A stretch of 42,946 nt of DNA. It comes from Planctomycetales bacterium. Its GTDB lineage: Bacteria > Planctomycetota > Planctomycetia > Isosphaerales > Isosphaeraceae. A program made the position numbers and the translations under genes. This document shows positions 8,273-16,991 of the stretch, piece by piece (the first letter of the stretch is position 1; the number at the start of each line of letters is the position of its first letter). The stretch spans positions 1 to 42,946 of the forward strand of contig DAIDHX010000154.1 of assembly GCA_027451885.1 (NCBI GenBank), in the 5' to 3' direction. The notes under the pieces were generated by a model. It was not told where the DNA came from. It ran no database searches and saw only the letters and a program-made list of their open reading frames with translations.

Positions 8273-8991
8273 GAGGCGGACGCGGCGGAGACCCGCGCTC
8301 CCTGCAGGATGTCATCGACGAGCCGGCCCTTGTCGAGATGGAGGATACGGCTGGCGCGCTCGGCCGCGAGCGGGTCGTGCGTCACCATGACGATGGTCTT
8401 CTGGAACTCGCGGTTGAGCTGCTCGAGCAGCTCGAGAATCTCGGTCGCCGTGCCGCGATCAAGGTCCCCGGTTGGTTCGTCGGCCACAAGCAGGTAGGGG
8501 TCTGTCACGATCGCACGGGCGATGGCCACGCGCTGTTCCTGGCCGCCGGAGAGTTGGCGGGGGTAATGATGTTCGCGCCCCTCGAGCCCGACGATCTTAA
8601 GCGCAGTGGCCACGTTTTGCCGCCGGGTTCGCTTTGAGAGCTTGGTGAGCAAAAGCGGCAGCTCGACGTTCTCGAACGCGGTCAGCACCGGGATCAGATT
8701 GTAGGTCTGAAAGATGAAACCCACGTTGTCCGCACGCCAGCGGGTGATCTCGGATTCGGAGAGCAGGCCCAGATCCTGACCATGCACCAGCACCTCGCCG
8801 CTTGTCGCCCGATCGAGGCCGGCGATCAGGTTCAGGAGCGTGGTTTTGCCGGATCCTGACGGGCCCATGAGCGCCAGGAACTCGCCCTCGGGAACGGTGA
8901 GATCGAGGCCGACGAGCACCGGGATTGTGAACTCATCGCGGCGGTAGTCCTTGTCGACGCCGCGAAGCTGGATCGAGGGGATTCCTTGCAT
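8269..8991 (-). CDS. ABC transporter ATP-binding protein, MacB/LolD type
   Basis: 240 residues from the ATG at 8991, which has GAGGA about 9 bases upstream; a longer frame to 9018 lacks support. All nucleotide-binding motifs are intact: Walker [10 protein letters not shown], a Q-loop in [10 protein letters not shown], the ABC signature [14 protein letters not shown], Walker [13 protein letters not shown] and the switch His in VMVTHD. The EPTGDLD wording and the [20 protein letters not shown] stretch are typical of the MacB/LolD/FtsE group that partners with FtsX-like permeases. It lies between the adaptor gene (gap about 100 bases) and the first permease, with which it overlaps by four bases. 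Confidence 0.93.
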   Translation of the reverse strand: MQGIPSIQLRGVDKDYRRDEFTIPVLVGLDLTVPEGEFLALMGPSGSGKTTLLNLIAGLDRATSGEVLVHGQDLGLLSESEITRWRADNVGFIFQTYNLIPVLTAFENVELPLLLTKLSKRTRRQNVATALKIVGLEGREHHYPRQLSGGQEQRVAIARAIVTDPYLLVADEPTGDLDRGTATEILELLEQLNREFQKTIVMVTHDPLAAERASRILHLDKGRLVDDILQGARVSAASAS

Positions 8992-9097
8992 GAGCACTAT
9001 CCTCTGCATCGGGCTCAAGACTTGTGCTGCATGGGCCGCGGTAAAGCCAGCCCTGGCACGCGATGACCTTTCACGAGGAGCGAGCGAGTTGAGCGTC

Positions 9098-10396
9098 TTA
9101 GTCAGCGATCCGCACGAGCTCGTCGTCCTGGAACGACCCGCGGGGGTTGAGCACCAGCTTTTCGCCCGGCTCGAGACCCGAAGTCACCTGGGCGAGCGCC
9201 TCCTTGCCCGCGGCCGATTCGATCAGACGTTTGCGGATCCGATTCCCGCTTCCGACCACCCAGACAAACTCATTGCCGTTTTCGTTCACGATCGCCGAGC
9301 GGGGCGCGTAAACGTAGGCTTCGGTCGGGTCCGGCGAGCCGGAGGTGCGGGGCAGGAAGTTCACCTTCGCGGCCAGCTCGGGGAAGAGCTTGTCGTCGGG
9401 ATCGAGGATCTCGACCTTCACCTTGACGGTCCCTTGCGCGCGATCGGCGATCGGGATCAACTGCCGCACCCGGCCGCGGTAACGTTTGGCGGGCGCTGCG
9501 CGGACCGAGACTTCCGCGGGCTGGCCGATCTCGAGCCTCGAAAGCAGCCCCTCGGTGACGTAGGTCTCCACATCCATCCGCTTGAGATCAGCGATGGTCA
9601 CGCCCGCGCCCCGAGTCTGGGTGTTCGTCGAGGCGGTGGGGACGATGATCTCCCCTTCCTCGCCCAGCTTCTCGACGACCGTGCCATCGAAGGGAGCGAC
9701 GAGCGACATGGCGTCGATCTGGGCACGCGTTTCGGCCACGTGTCCCTTCATGAGCGCGACCGACGCCTCGAGCGCAGCCACCCGCGCGCGGGCTTTCTTG
9801 AAAGCCGCGTCGGCCTTTTCCGCCTCCTCAACCGTCGTGCTCTTTTGCTGGAAGAGCCGGGTCGCGCGGGCATTTTCCCGCGCTTTTTCCCACAGATCCG
9901 CCCGCGCCTCTTCGAGCTCGGCCTCGGTCTTCGCAGTCTCCGCCTGGCGCGACTCGAGCTCGGCGGAAAGGTCATTGTGCTCGATCGAGGCGAGCATGTC
10001 TCCCTTGCGGACCTTCATCCCTTCCTTGACATAAACACGCTCGACACGGCCAGCGATCTTGGGCCCCACCGTCGCCTGCGACTGCGAGCGCAGATAACCA
10101 TCGGCGGCGAACAGCTTGGCCGCCTCGCCCGTCGTCATGCGCTGGGCCAGGCCGACCGTGACCTCGGGCCGGGCCCGAACCTGCTCGTACTGGCGATAGC
10201 CCAGGTATCCCGCACCGCCGAGCAGCGAAAGCGGAATCAGCCACAAGATCCAGGAAAGCAAACGCAGCACCCCGCCGCCGGACCTGCGCACCGTGCGCTG
10301 CGCAGGCATACGCCGCGCTCCGCTCGTTGCCGGCTGCCCACGCCCAGGCCGTTCGATCCGGAGCGACGCAAGCTGCTCACGCAATTGGTTCGACAT
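9098..10396 (-). CDS. Periplasmic adaptor (membrane-fusion) protein, MacA/HlyD type
   Basis: 432 residues. A basic, proline-rich cytoplasmic N-terminus leads to one transmembrane anchor (about 43-66). Two half lipoyl motifs follow (about 110-140 with [18 protein letters not shown], and about 230-255 with [16 protein letters not shown]), flanking an alpha-helical hairpin of about 85 residues rich in Ala, Glu and Arg heptads. A beta-barrel domain and a membrane-proximal domain end the protein. This is the architecture of adaptors that join an inner-membrane ABC pump to outer-envelope parts. GAGGA lies five to six bases before the ATG. No outer-membrane TolC-like gene is in the window. Confidence 0.88.
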   Translation of the reverse strand: MSNQLREQLASLRIERPGRGQPATSGARRMPAQRTVRRSGGGVLRLLSWILWLIPLSLLGGAGYLGYRQYEQVRARPEVTVGLAQRMTTGEAAKLFAADGYLRSQSQATVGPKIAGRVERVYVKEGMKVRKGDMLASIEHNDLSAELESRQAETAKTEAELEEARADLWEKARENARATRLFQQKSTTVEEAEKADAAFKKARARVAALEASVALMKGHVAETRAQIDAMSLVAPFDGTVVEKLGEEGEIIVPTASTNTQTRGAGVTIADLKRMDVETYVTEGLLSRLEIGQPAEVSVRAAPAKRYRGRVRQLIPIADRAQGTVKVKVEILDPDDKLFPELAAKVNFLPRTSGSPDPTEAYVYAPRSAIVNENGNEFVWVVGSGNRIRKRLIESAAGKEALAQVTSGLEPGEKLVLNPRGSFQDDELVRIAD

Positions 10397-10530
10397 TCAA
10401 GTCCTCGACACAGCGATCGCCCCTGGTTCGGATGCCGAACCCTATTCGATCATCCCCGGCAAATATTCTTGAACTTCAGGAGATGCTGAGAATTCCGCAA
10501 GCGCTGGGCAACCCGGCCGCCGATTCTCGA

Positions 10531-11505
10531 TCACTTCTCAGGCGTGGCCACGGGCTCCGCGGACGGATCCTCTACCACAAGTGTATACGTCCGGCTACGC
10601 TGATTGAACGACTGGAACTTACCGCGATAGACGGAGACCTTGCCATTGTGCTTGACACGGACTTTCCACTGGGTCGGCTTGGGAATTCCCGCGAAACCGC
10701 CCCAGTAGACCACCCACCATTTATAAACGCCCGGAGGCCCCTGGCCTAGTACTCGGTCGCCGCCCGGTTCCTTGGATTCGACCATCCAGTAAATGTTTTC
10801 GGGACCGAATCCCTTCTGGTTGTCGACGTCGAGCTCGCCCCCCTGCTCGCCCTTGGGTGATTCCCAGTAGATTTCCTTGCCGCCTGGCTCGATGACGTGG
10901 AGATCGAGATCGGGGCCCTCGGCGTCCCAGATCAGAGTGAACTGGGGATCGCCCACCTTGACCCGCACGCCGCGGACAACCTCGCCTCCCTGGCCAAACA
11001 TCGCCTTGCCGAATCCATCGCCGTCACCCGCGCCTGGGTTGTTGTTTTCCATGCCGCCGCCAGCGCTCGGGCGTCGAGTCGCCGCGGGCCGCTTGACCTC
11101 GAGATCGAGCGGAGGCATCTCGATGGGAATCAGGTTGGGCGCGGCGTCGGCCGTCGCCTCGAGCAGCGCAGCCGGGGGGATTTCCAGCGGCGTGTTCAAC
11201 CCCCCCCTGAGCATGTCGCCGTCGTCCGTGCCGTTCAGCGACCCGGCCAACCGCGAATCGATGACCAGTTGCGACCGCACCATCGGCGAGAAATACCAAA
11301 GCGCAAGTCCAAGCAACAAAAGCCCATGCAGAAACAGAGACGCGGCCGCGCCCTGAATATTCTCACGCGTGAAGATGCGGATCGGCTCGACGGGATCGAG
11401 CAAGGGACGATACCACGCCCGCGGCGGCGGTCCCGCGGTGGGGATCCGCGCGGGTGCCGCGGCAGCCCCATCGGGATTGGATGTCACCGGGCTCGGCATC
11501 GCCAA
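10531..11505 (-). CDS. Envelope protein with single TM anchor and C-terminal DUF2135-like domain
   Basis: 324 residues. A Pro/Ala-rich cytoplasmic stretch (1-50) is followed by one transmembrane helix (about 52-72) and a linker of about 110 residues rich in Pro, Gly and Asn. The C-terminal beta domain (about 185-312) carries GPDLDLHVIEPGGKEIYW and LDVDNQKGFGPENIYW. The D-L-D-L-H-V and G-F-G-P-E-N-I motifs match the DUF2135/YfaP-type domain, which is probably calcium-binding and is often found beside von Willebrand-type or secreted proteins. The layout, short inside and long outside with a rigid linker, resembles a TonB-like periplasmic reach, but there is no TonB C-terminal domain. It is 134 bases upstream of the adaptor gene on the same strand and probably belongs to the same transcript. 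Function unknown. Confidence 0.7.
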   Translation of the reverse strand: MAMPSPVTSNPDGAAAAPARIPTAGPPPRAWYRPLLDPVEPIRIFTRENIQGAAASLFLHGLLLLGLALWYFSPMVRSQLVIDSRLAGSLNGTDDGDMLRGGLNTPLEIPPAALLEATADAAPNLIPIEMPPLDLEVKRPAATRRPSAGGGMENNNPGAGDGDGFGKAMFGQGGEVVRGVRVKVGDPQFTLIWDAEGPDLDLHVIEPGGKEIYWESPKGEQGGELDVDNQKGFGPENIYWMVESKEPGGDRVLGQGPPGVYKWWVVYWGGFAGIPKPTQWKVRVKHNGKVSVYRGKFQSFNQRSRTYTLVVEDPSAEPVATPEK

Positions 11506-11884
11506 TCATACCTCGAGCCAGCGAGCACTGGTAACGCGCGGACCGCATGCACCCGAAGGCGATGCTCCCCCAGCGCGCTCGTTTTCTACGAATCGAGATT
11601 ACCACAGCCGCGAACAACGGCGGAAGTTCTTTTCCAATGCCACCTTCTCAGCGCTGACTTCTGTCTTCATGGCACGGGAACCCGTGCCGCTTCGATCTCT
11701 CCCCGGGTTAGCCTCGGGCTCAACAGGGATCGGCCTGATGCGGCGATCCTGGCGGATCGAGGCGGCGCATGCGAAATCCCGTGGGGCCAGACGTGGGCAT
11801 CTCACTGCCCAGGCGGACGGGGTGTAGAATCGGTGCCAATGCTCGAAGCTCCTCGCAGAGCGTGATGCGATCGAGGAAAACGCT
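11506..11884. other. Divergent intergenic region between the envelope operon and the kinase gene
   Basis: 379 bases without a convincing gene; frames open here are scattered, overlapping and lack family features. The region must hold promoters for both the minus-strand DUF2135-ABC operon and the plus-strand kinase. A weak -10-like TAGAAT at 11825-11830 faces the kinase gene, but I could not find a good matching -35. The kinase Shine-Dalgarno (GAGGA) lies at its right end. Confidence 0.5.
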
Positions 11885-14572
11885 GTGCCAGAACCGTCAC
11901 GAGACGACATGAATCAGCCGTCGGGAAGCGATCCTTCCTCCGAGCCGACGATCGACCGCGCATCGCCAGCGGAGGCGGAGGCAACCGCACCTGCCGCGCC
12001 CGCTCCTGTTCAGACGGGGAGCTCGATCGGTCCGTACCGTGTGCTCGATCGCCTTGGCGAAGGGGGGATGGGTGTTGTTTACCTGGCCCAGCAGGAGACC
12101 CCTGTTCGCCGGCGTGTCGCGCTTAAGATCATCAAGCCAGGTATGGATAGCGAACAGGTGATCGCCCGCTTCGAGGCCGAACGGCAGGCGCTCGCGCTCA
12201 TGGATCATCCTCATATCGCCCGCGTTCTGGACTGCGGCGCGGATCCGAGCGGACGACCTTACTTCGTGATGGAGCTTGTGCGGGGTCTGCCGATCACGAC
12301 CTATTGCGATCAAAACAAGCTCGATACGCGCGAGCGGCTTGACCTTTTCGTGCCCGTTTGCCAGGCGATCCAGCATGCACATCAAAAGGGGATCATTCAC
12401 CGCGACGTCAAGCCCTCGAACATCCTGGTCACCGAATACGACGGCAAGCGCGTGGCCAAGGTGATCGACTTCGGCGTCGCCCGCGCGGTGGATCATCGCC
12501 TGACTGATCGTACTCTGTACACCCAGATGGGGGCCGTGGTGGGTACATTCGAGTACATGAGTCCGGAGCAGGCGGATCCGGCCGCGCGGGACGTCGATAC
12601 CCGGGCCGACGTGTATTCGCTGGGCGTCGTGCTCTACGAGCTACTCACAAGCAGCACGCCGCTGGATCGCGCCCGGCTCAGGAAATCAGCCTATGCCGAG
12701 ATCCTGAGACGCATTCGCGAGGAGGAGCCTCCCAGGCCGAGCACGCGGGTCACGCAATCGCGCGAGAACCTCGCAGCGATCTCGCAACAGCGGCGTACCG
12801 ATCCCGCGAGGCTGAGAAAGCTGCTCAGGGGCGATCTCGACTGGGTGGTCATGAAGGCGATCGAGAAGGACCGTTCACGGCGCTATGATTCGGCGGGGAG
12901 CCTGGCGAAGGAGCTGGAGCGCTATCTCGCCCAGGAGCCCGTGGAGGCAGGCCCGCCCACGGCGTCCTATCGCCTGCGCAAGCTGGCGGGCAAATATCGC
13001 ACAGCGCTCGTGACGGCGGCCGCGTTCGCGGCGATCCTGATCACGGGCTCGGTGCTGCTTGCGCTCCTGTCAGTTCGGGAGTATCACGCGCGGCAGCGGG
13101 CGACCGAACTGGCCACCGTGGCGGAACGCGCGCGCTACCGGGCCGAGAGAGCCGAACGCGAGGCCCGGCTCAAACAGGTGGAAAGCGATGCCGCCGCGGC
13201 CGATTCCCGCGCTGTGCTCGAGTTCTTCGAGAACCGCGTGCTCGCCGCCGCCCGGCCCAGGGAGCAGGACGGCGGCCTGGGCATCGAGACCACGATTCGC
13301 CAGGCCGTCGACGCCGCCGTGCCCCAGGTCGCCCGCTCGTTCGCCGACCGGCCGCTCGTCCAGGCCGCGATCCGCCGCGCCATCGGCATCACATATGAGC
13401 ATATCGGAGACTTACCAGCCGCGATCTCCCAGCTCGAGCAAAGTTTCGAGCTGCGCAGAGCCAGGCTCGGCCCGGATGATCCACTCACCCTGGAATCGAT
13501 GACCGACCTGGCGTATGTCCTCTCCGAGGGGGGCGATGCGAGTCGCGCAGTCGAACTGGCGCGCGAAGCGCTCAGCCGGCTCAGGGCGTCGCTGCGCGAG
13601 GATCACCCCCGAATCCCCGGCGCCCAGGATGTGCTGGCCACCGCGCTTGTCGCCGCCGGGAAATTTGCCGACTCCGTGCCCATCTTTGAATCCGCACTCG
13701 AACACTCCCGTTTGATCGCCGGCCTGAGCAGCCCGGAAACCATCTCGATCATGGGGAATCTCGCCAACGCACTTGAGCGCACAGGGCGGACAGACGAGGC
13801 AATCACCCTCCAGGAACAGACGCTCAAGCTCTCGCGCCAGGTGTTTGGATCAGGGCATCCCTCAACATTAACTGCAATCAACAATCTTTCCTGGTTTTAT
13901 CGGAACAAGGGCCGCTTTGCCGAATCTCTGCCGCTCGTCCAGGAGTCGCTCGCCCTGCGCACCGAGCGGCTAGGCCCAGAACATCCCCATACTCTTTTTT
14001 CCATGAACGACCTGGCGCTCGCCTACGCGGACGCGCGGCAATTCGACAGGGCGATTCCTCTCTTTGAGGAGGTTTTGAAGCTCCGCACCAGGGTTCATGG
14101 AGAGCGCCACCAGTACACGCTCTACACCATGAACGACCTGGGCGAGGCCTATCTTGCGAGCGGTCGGGGCGATCCTGCTCGCACGCTTCTGAAACGCGCG
14201 TACGCCGCCAGCCAGGAAGCGCTTGGGCCGGATCATCACGACACGCTGAATTGCGGGCGCAACCTCGCGCGCGCCCTGCTCGAGGTGGATCCGGTCGCGG
14301 CGGAGCAAACCATTCGCCCCATCTACGAAATCCGCCGCAAGAAGGCTCCTCGCTCCTGGCTCGTCTTCGACGCGGAGAGCCTGCTTGGCGCGAGCCTGGC
14401 GAGGCAGAAGCGATTGGCCGAGGCCAGGCCGCTGCTCCAGGAAGCCGCGCGCGAGCTGGAAGCCCAAAACAGCAAGATCGTTCCGCTCTACAAGAGCCGG
14501 ATCACAGAAGCCCAGGAACGATTGCGAGCCCTCAGCGCGGCTCAGGCAACCCGTGGCAATTCAGGTAAGTAA
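11885..14572 (+). CDS. Transmembrane serine/threonine protein kinase with C-terminal TPR repeats
   Basis: 895 residues from a GTG at 11885 preceded by GAGGA; an ATG at 11909 is the alternative. The Hanks-type kinase domain spans about 50-350. It has the Gly loop LGEGGMGVVY (57-66), the ATP-anchoring Lys81, catalytic HRDVKPSN (172-179), DFG (195-197) and SPEQ (226-229) in the activation segment, all intact. The insert before the last helices (VMKAIEKDRSRRYDS) is typical of planctomycete kinases. One transmembrane helix follows (about 373-396), then an Ala/Glu/Arg-rich juxtamembrane coiled coil. The outside part is a chain of about 42-residue TPRs (about 500-860), several with the LGPDHPxTL-type spacing of kinesin-light-chain repeats. 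Probably an envelope sensor or scaffold; targets unknown. Confidence 0.9.
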   Translation: MPEPSRDDMNQPSGSDPSSEPTIDRASPAEAEATAPAAPAPVQTGSSIGPYRVLDRLGEGGMGVVYLAQQETPVRRRVALKIIKPGMDSEQVIARFEAERQALALMDHPHIARVLDCGADPSGRPYFVMELVRGLPITTYCDQNKLDTRERLDLFVPVCQAIQHAHQKGIIHRDVKPSNILVTEYDGKRVAKVIDFGVARAVDHRLTDRTLYTQMGAVVGTFEYMSPEQADPAARDVDTRADVYSLGVVLYELLTSSTPLDRARLRKSAYAEILRRIREEEPPRPSTRVTQSRENLAAISQQRRTDPARLRKLLRGDLDWVVMKAIEKDRSRRYDSAGSLAKELERYLAQEPVEAGPPTASYRLRKLAGKYRTALVTAAAFAAILITGSVLLALLSVREYHARQRATELATVAERARYRAERAEREARLKQVESDAAAADSRAVLEFFENRVLAAARPREQDGGLGIETTIRQAVDAAVPQVARSFADRPLVQAAIRRAIGITYEHIGDLPAAISQLEQSFELRRARLGPDDPLTLESMTDLAYVLSEGGDASRAVELAREALSRLRASLREDHPRIPGAQDVLATALVAAGKFADSVPIFESALEHSRLIAGLSSPETISIMGNLANALERTGRTDEAITLQEQTLKLSRQVFGSGHPSTLTAINNLSWFYRNKGRFAESLPLVQESLALRTERLGPEHPHTLFSMNDLALAYADARQFDRAIPLFEEVLKLRTRVHGERHQYTLYTMNDLGEAYLASGRGDPARTLLKRAYAASQEALGPDHHDTLNCGRNLARALLEVDPVAAEQTIRPIYEIRRKKAPRSWLVFDAESLLGASLARQKRLAEARPLLQEAARELEAQNSKIVPLYKSRITEAQERLRALSAAQATRGNSGK

Positions 14573-14801
14573 GTTCCCTGATGAACCAGAACGCAGATGG
14601 CGCGACCCTTGCCGCAGCCTCCAAATGTCAACGATTCAAACACAGCGCGGTCGAGCATCACGTTCGCCCCTCGCCTTGCTTTGCCCCTTGTCCGTGTGGC
14701 CTCATCGCGTTTTGACCAAAGTGTCATGCACAATGGCCAGTCATATCTCATGTGTATGTACATCCATTGATGTAATTGTTTGTTATCTACATTGTTCTCT
14801 C
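14573..14801. other. Intergenic stretch with an AT-rich island
   Basis: No gene is supported between the kinase stop and the hairpin region. From about 14735 to 14800 the sequence is markedly AT-rich (repeated tgtatgtaca/ttgatgtaattg-like stretches) against a GC-rich background. This is compatible with a promoter/upstream region for the short transcript proposed at 14838 or with foreign DNA. I see no tRNA or transposon end in it. Confidence 0.5.
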
Positions 14802-14881
14802 TTGACCGCACGTCAGCCAGGCGTTAGGTTGAAGATAATGAACTGCTCGCGAGGGGCAGTTCGTAATCTCGGCTAAGGCGG
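14802..14881 (+). promoter_or_regulatory. Possible leader region: weak promoter, 12-codon leader ORF and hairpin
   Basis: TTGACC at 14802-14807 is followed 17 bases later by TAGGTT (14825-14830), a weak sigma70-like pair. An ATG at 14838 opens a 12-codon frame, MNCSRGAVRNLG, with its stop at 14874-14876. The start of that frame overlaps a hairpin with a perfect 7-bp stem (GAACTGC 14840-14846 and GCAGTTC 14856-14862), and an intrinsic terminator follows at once. Leader peptide, hairpin, terminator and then a gene pair is the layout of an attenuated leader. It could equally be an independent small RNA of about 80 nt. Seen: the sequence elements. Inferred: any regulatory role. Confidence 0.35.
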
Positions 14882-14918
14882 CCCCGGCGTGCGATCGAGT
14901 GCACGGTCGGGGTTTTTT
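14882..14918 (+). terminator. Intrinsic terminator upstream of the ASCH-baeRF pair
   Basis: The stem pairs CCCCG (14882-14886) with CGGGG (14908-14912) and CGTGC (14888-14892) with GCACG (14901-14905), with small internal mismatches, and is followed by six T (14913-14918). The T tract is on the plus strand, so it stops plus-strand transcripts. It is 310 bases after the kinase stop and 167 bases before the ASCH start, so it could end the kinase transcript or attenuate the downstream pair. Confidence 0.8.
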
Positions 14919-15084
14919 GTTGCGCTCACGTGCCATGAACGGGTGTGGCGGCTCCGTCACGCCGGGGCGGCTGTGTTCAGGGCCACGAGGCGCGGCTGGG
15001 CCGCCGGGGCGCAGGCAGTGGGTCGGCATTCGCGGCCACGGCGCCCCTGGTTCGGCGGCAAGCGTCTCGAGAGAGGAGTCGATC

Positions 15085-15420
15085 ATGCCTGGAAGACCAT
15101 TATCCATGCGCCCGGAGTGGGAAGACGCGGTGCGCGACGGCCGCAAGACGATCGACGCCCGGCTTGTGGCCGACGACATCGACGGCCTGAAGGTCGGTGA
15201 ATCGGTGCATTATCCGGGCGCCCGCCTGCGTGTGCGCAGAATCCGGTATTACGCCGGATTCGGCGACCTGCTGGCCTACGAGGACTGGCGCAGAATCGCA
15301 CCCGATGCGGCCAGCAGCGAGGAAGTGCGGCAGCGCCTGGAGCACGGCCACGAGGCGACGGTTCACGCCACCGGCGCCGTGGCCATTGAACTGGAGACGG
15401 CCAACGACGCAAGCCACTAG
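15085..15420 (+). CDS. Small ASCH-like domain protein
   Basis: 111 residues from the ATG at 15085, with GAGAGGAG seven bases upstream; the frame is open further upstream, but that part has no good start and odd composition. The fold looks like ASCH/PUA-related: RPEWEDAVRDGRKTIDARL near the N-terminus (the ASCH helix with the conserved Gly-Lys-Lys/Arg-type turn), KVGESVHYPGARLRVRRIRYYAGFGDLLAYEDW (beta strands and the helix that follows), and an Ala/Glu-rich C-terminus. ASCH domains are thought to bind RNA, and some hydrolyse modified nucleosides such as N4-acetylcytidine. The next gene, 66 bases on in the same direction, is an eRF1-like protein, which suggests an RNA or translation link. The family call is from pattern alone. 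Confidence 0.65.
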   Translation: MPGRPLSMRPEWEDAVRDGRKTIDARLVADDIDGLKVGESVHYPGARLRVRRIRYYAGFGDLLAYEDWRRIAPDAASSEEVRQRLEHGHEATVHATGAVAIELETANDASH

Positions 15421-15486
15421 CTGCCCTGCCGCGGTGATTCGCGAACCGCGATCACCACCTGTCGGGGCCTTGGGAGGAGCTTGAAA

Positions 15487-16635
15487 ATGCTCACTTACAC
15501 GCGAGACCATATTCAGATGTTGCTCGACCAGCCCCGCGGCATGGGGATGGTCGTGAGCTGCTATGCGAACACCTCGGTCGTGGAGGGTTTCGAATCCCAC
15601 TGGCTTCAGCCGCTGAAGGCGGAGGCCAGCAAGATCCGCCAGCACCTGGCCGAGGACCCGCGGGCCCTGGAGGAGTTCGAGCGCGACCTGGTCGCCATCC
15701 GCAATGCGCTCGGCTCGCAAGCGGCACGGCAGGCGCGTGGCATGGCTGTCTTCAGCGCCGCCGCGCGTGGCTTTTTCCTGGCGGTGCCCTCGGATTCACC
15801 ATTTGAGGATCGGCTCGTCGTCGACGAGGAGCCCTATGTGGTTCCCTTGCTCGAGGCGTACATTCGCGAGCGGGGCTACCTTGTCGTCGTCGCGGACACG
15901 CACCGCGCCCGCGTTTATGCGTCGGATGCCGGCGGATCGCGGCTGATCGACGAGCTGGAGGAAGCCGTCCCCAGCAAGACCAGAGCCGCCGGCGAGCGCT
16001 GGGGCAAGCAGCAGGCGACCATCGATCGTCACCGCAAGGACCATATTCTCCACTTCCACAAGGAGCTCGCGCAACGGCTGGACCAGGCCTGGGACGAAGC
16101 CGCTTACCAGGGGATCGTTCTGCTTGGCGAGCGTGAGGTGCTGGAGCATTTCCGCGGTTTGCTCGTGGATCGGCTTTCGCGAAGGGTCGTGCACGAAGCC
16201 CCGTTCGCGTGGACGGAAGCACAGGCCGAGATCGACGCCACGGTCCGCGGCGTGATCGAGACGGCGCGGGCAAGCGGGGACAAGCGCGTGCTCGACGAGC
16301 TTTCCCGCCGCCTGCACGAGGCCTGCGCTGTGGCCGCCGGCCCGCAGGAGGTGATCGAGGCCCTGCGCAACGGCCAGGTCTCGGAGCTGATCCTTGGCCC
16401 TGATCCGGGCGCGATCGCATCTCGCTGCACCAACTGCGACTCGCTCTTCGCCTTCGAACGGGATACCTGCCCCTTCTGCTCCGCTCCTTGCCGCAGGGGG
16501 AATCTCTGGCAGCAGATCCTCGACCTGGCGCTTGGCCATGGAGTCTGGGTGAATCTCGTCCGTGGCTCTCCTGAGCTGGAGCGTCACAGTGGCGTCGCGG
16601 CCTTGCTCGCCCGCAACGAGGCGCAGTGGGCGTGA
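15487..16635 (+). CDS. Bacterial eRF1-like protein (baeRF, probably family 10), zinc-ribbon containing
   Basis: 382 residues from the ATG at 15487, with GGAGG nine bases upstream; a TTG two codons earlier is the alternative. The N-terminal part (1-125) is followed by an eRF1 domain-2-like core (about 128-235) with YLVVVADTHRARVY and GIVLLGEREVLEHFRGLL. Between these, RWGKQQATIDRHRKDH (171-186) occupies the place of the peptidyl-release loop, with Gly173, Gln175 and Gln176 but no GGQ. The C-terminal L7Ae-like domain (about 285-382) has EVIEALRNGQVSELIL and a Cys4 zinc ribbon (C314, C317, C328, C331). The family is proposed to act on ribosomes in rescue or quality control; that role is inference from the fold. 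It is paired with the upstream ASCH gene. Confidence 0.8.
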   Translation: MLTYTRDHIQMLLDQPRGMGMVVSCYANTSVVEGFESHWLQPLKAEASKIRQHLAEDPRALEEFERDLVAIRNALGSQAARQARGMAVFSAAARGFFLAVPSDSPFEDRLVVDEEPYVVPLLEAYIRERGYLVVVADTHRARVYASDAGGSRLIDELEEAVPSKTRAAGERWGKQQATIDRHRKDHILHFHKELAQRLDQAWDEAAYQGIVLLGEREVLEHFRGLLVDRLSRRVVHEAPFAWTEAQAEIDATVRGVIETARASGDKRVLDELSRRLHEACAVAAGPQEVIEALRNGQVSELILGPDPGAIASRCTNCDSLFAFERDTCPFCSAPCRRGNLWQQILDLALGHGVWVNLVRGSPELERHSGVAALLARNEAQWA

Positions 16636-16991
16636 GAGCCGCACCCGATCCGAAAGCCGAGTTTCCCGTTCCTTGTTCTGCTTGCAGCCGGCTGGCGTGA
16701 TCCGCAGCGAGTCCGTTCCAAGCTGATCACGCCCGCTTGAACAGGAGGGTGTTCAACGCCCGGAATGGTTTTTTGGGGAATCCTGTCCGATCGCCGGGGC
16801 ATTTGACTATAACCAGTTCGATGCGAGATCCGAACGCGGCGGCGAGGAGCTTCATCTCCTCCGCCAGGTTCTCTGATCCGCGGACCGAACGCCCCGGCGA
16901 TCCTGGAGGCCTCGCACGCCAGTGCGAGACGGGATCGGGCCGAGCCCGGCCGCGCCGCGTCCTTGGACGCCCCGACCCCAGGAGATACCCC
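16636..16991. other. Intergenic region with a 5'-leader hairpin (16911-16928)
   Basis: 356 bases between the baeRF and HAF-repeat genes. The frame of the downstream gene stays open back to 16737, but the start at 16992 is the supported one. A perfect 7-bp hairpin, CTCGCAC (16911-16917) with GTGCGAG (16922-16928) and a 4-base loop, lies about 64 bases before the start codon and would be in the mRNA leader. A short GAACA/TGTTC stem followed by a T run near 16739-16776 could be a weak terminator for baeRF. No gene seen. Confidence 0.45.

Noticed and set aside
6641-8497. A 618-residue plus-strand frame
   Set aside because: It is antisense to two ABC permeases and part of the ATPase, all of which have clear motifs; composition matches a shadow frame of GC-rich genes.
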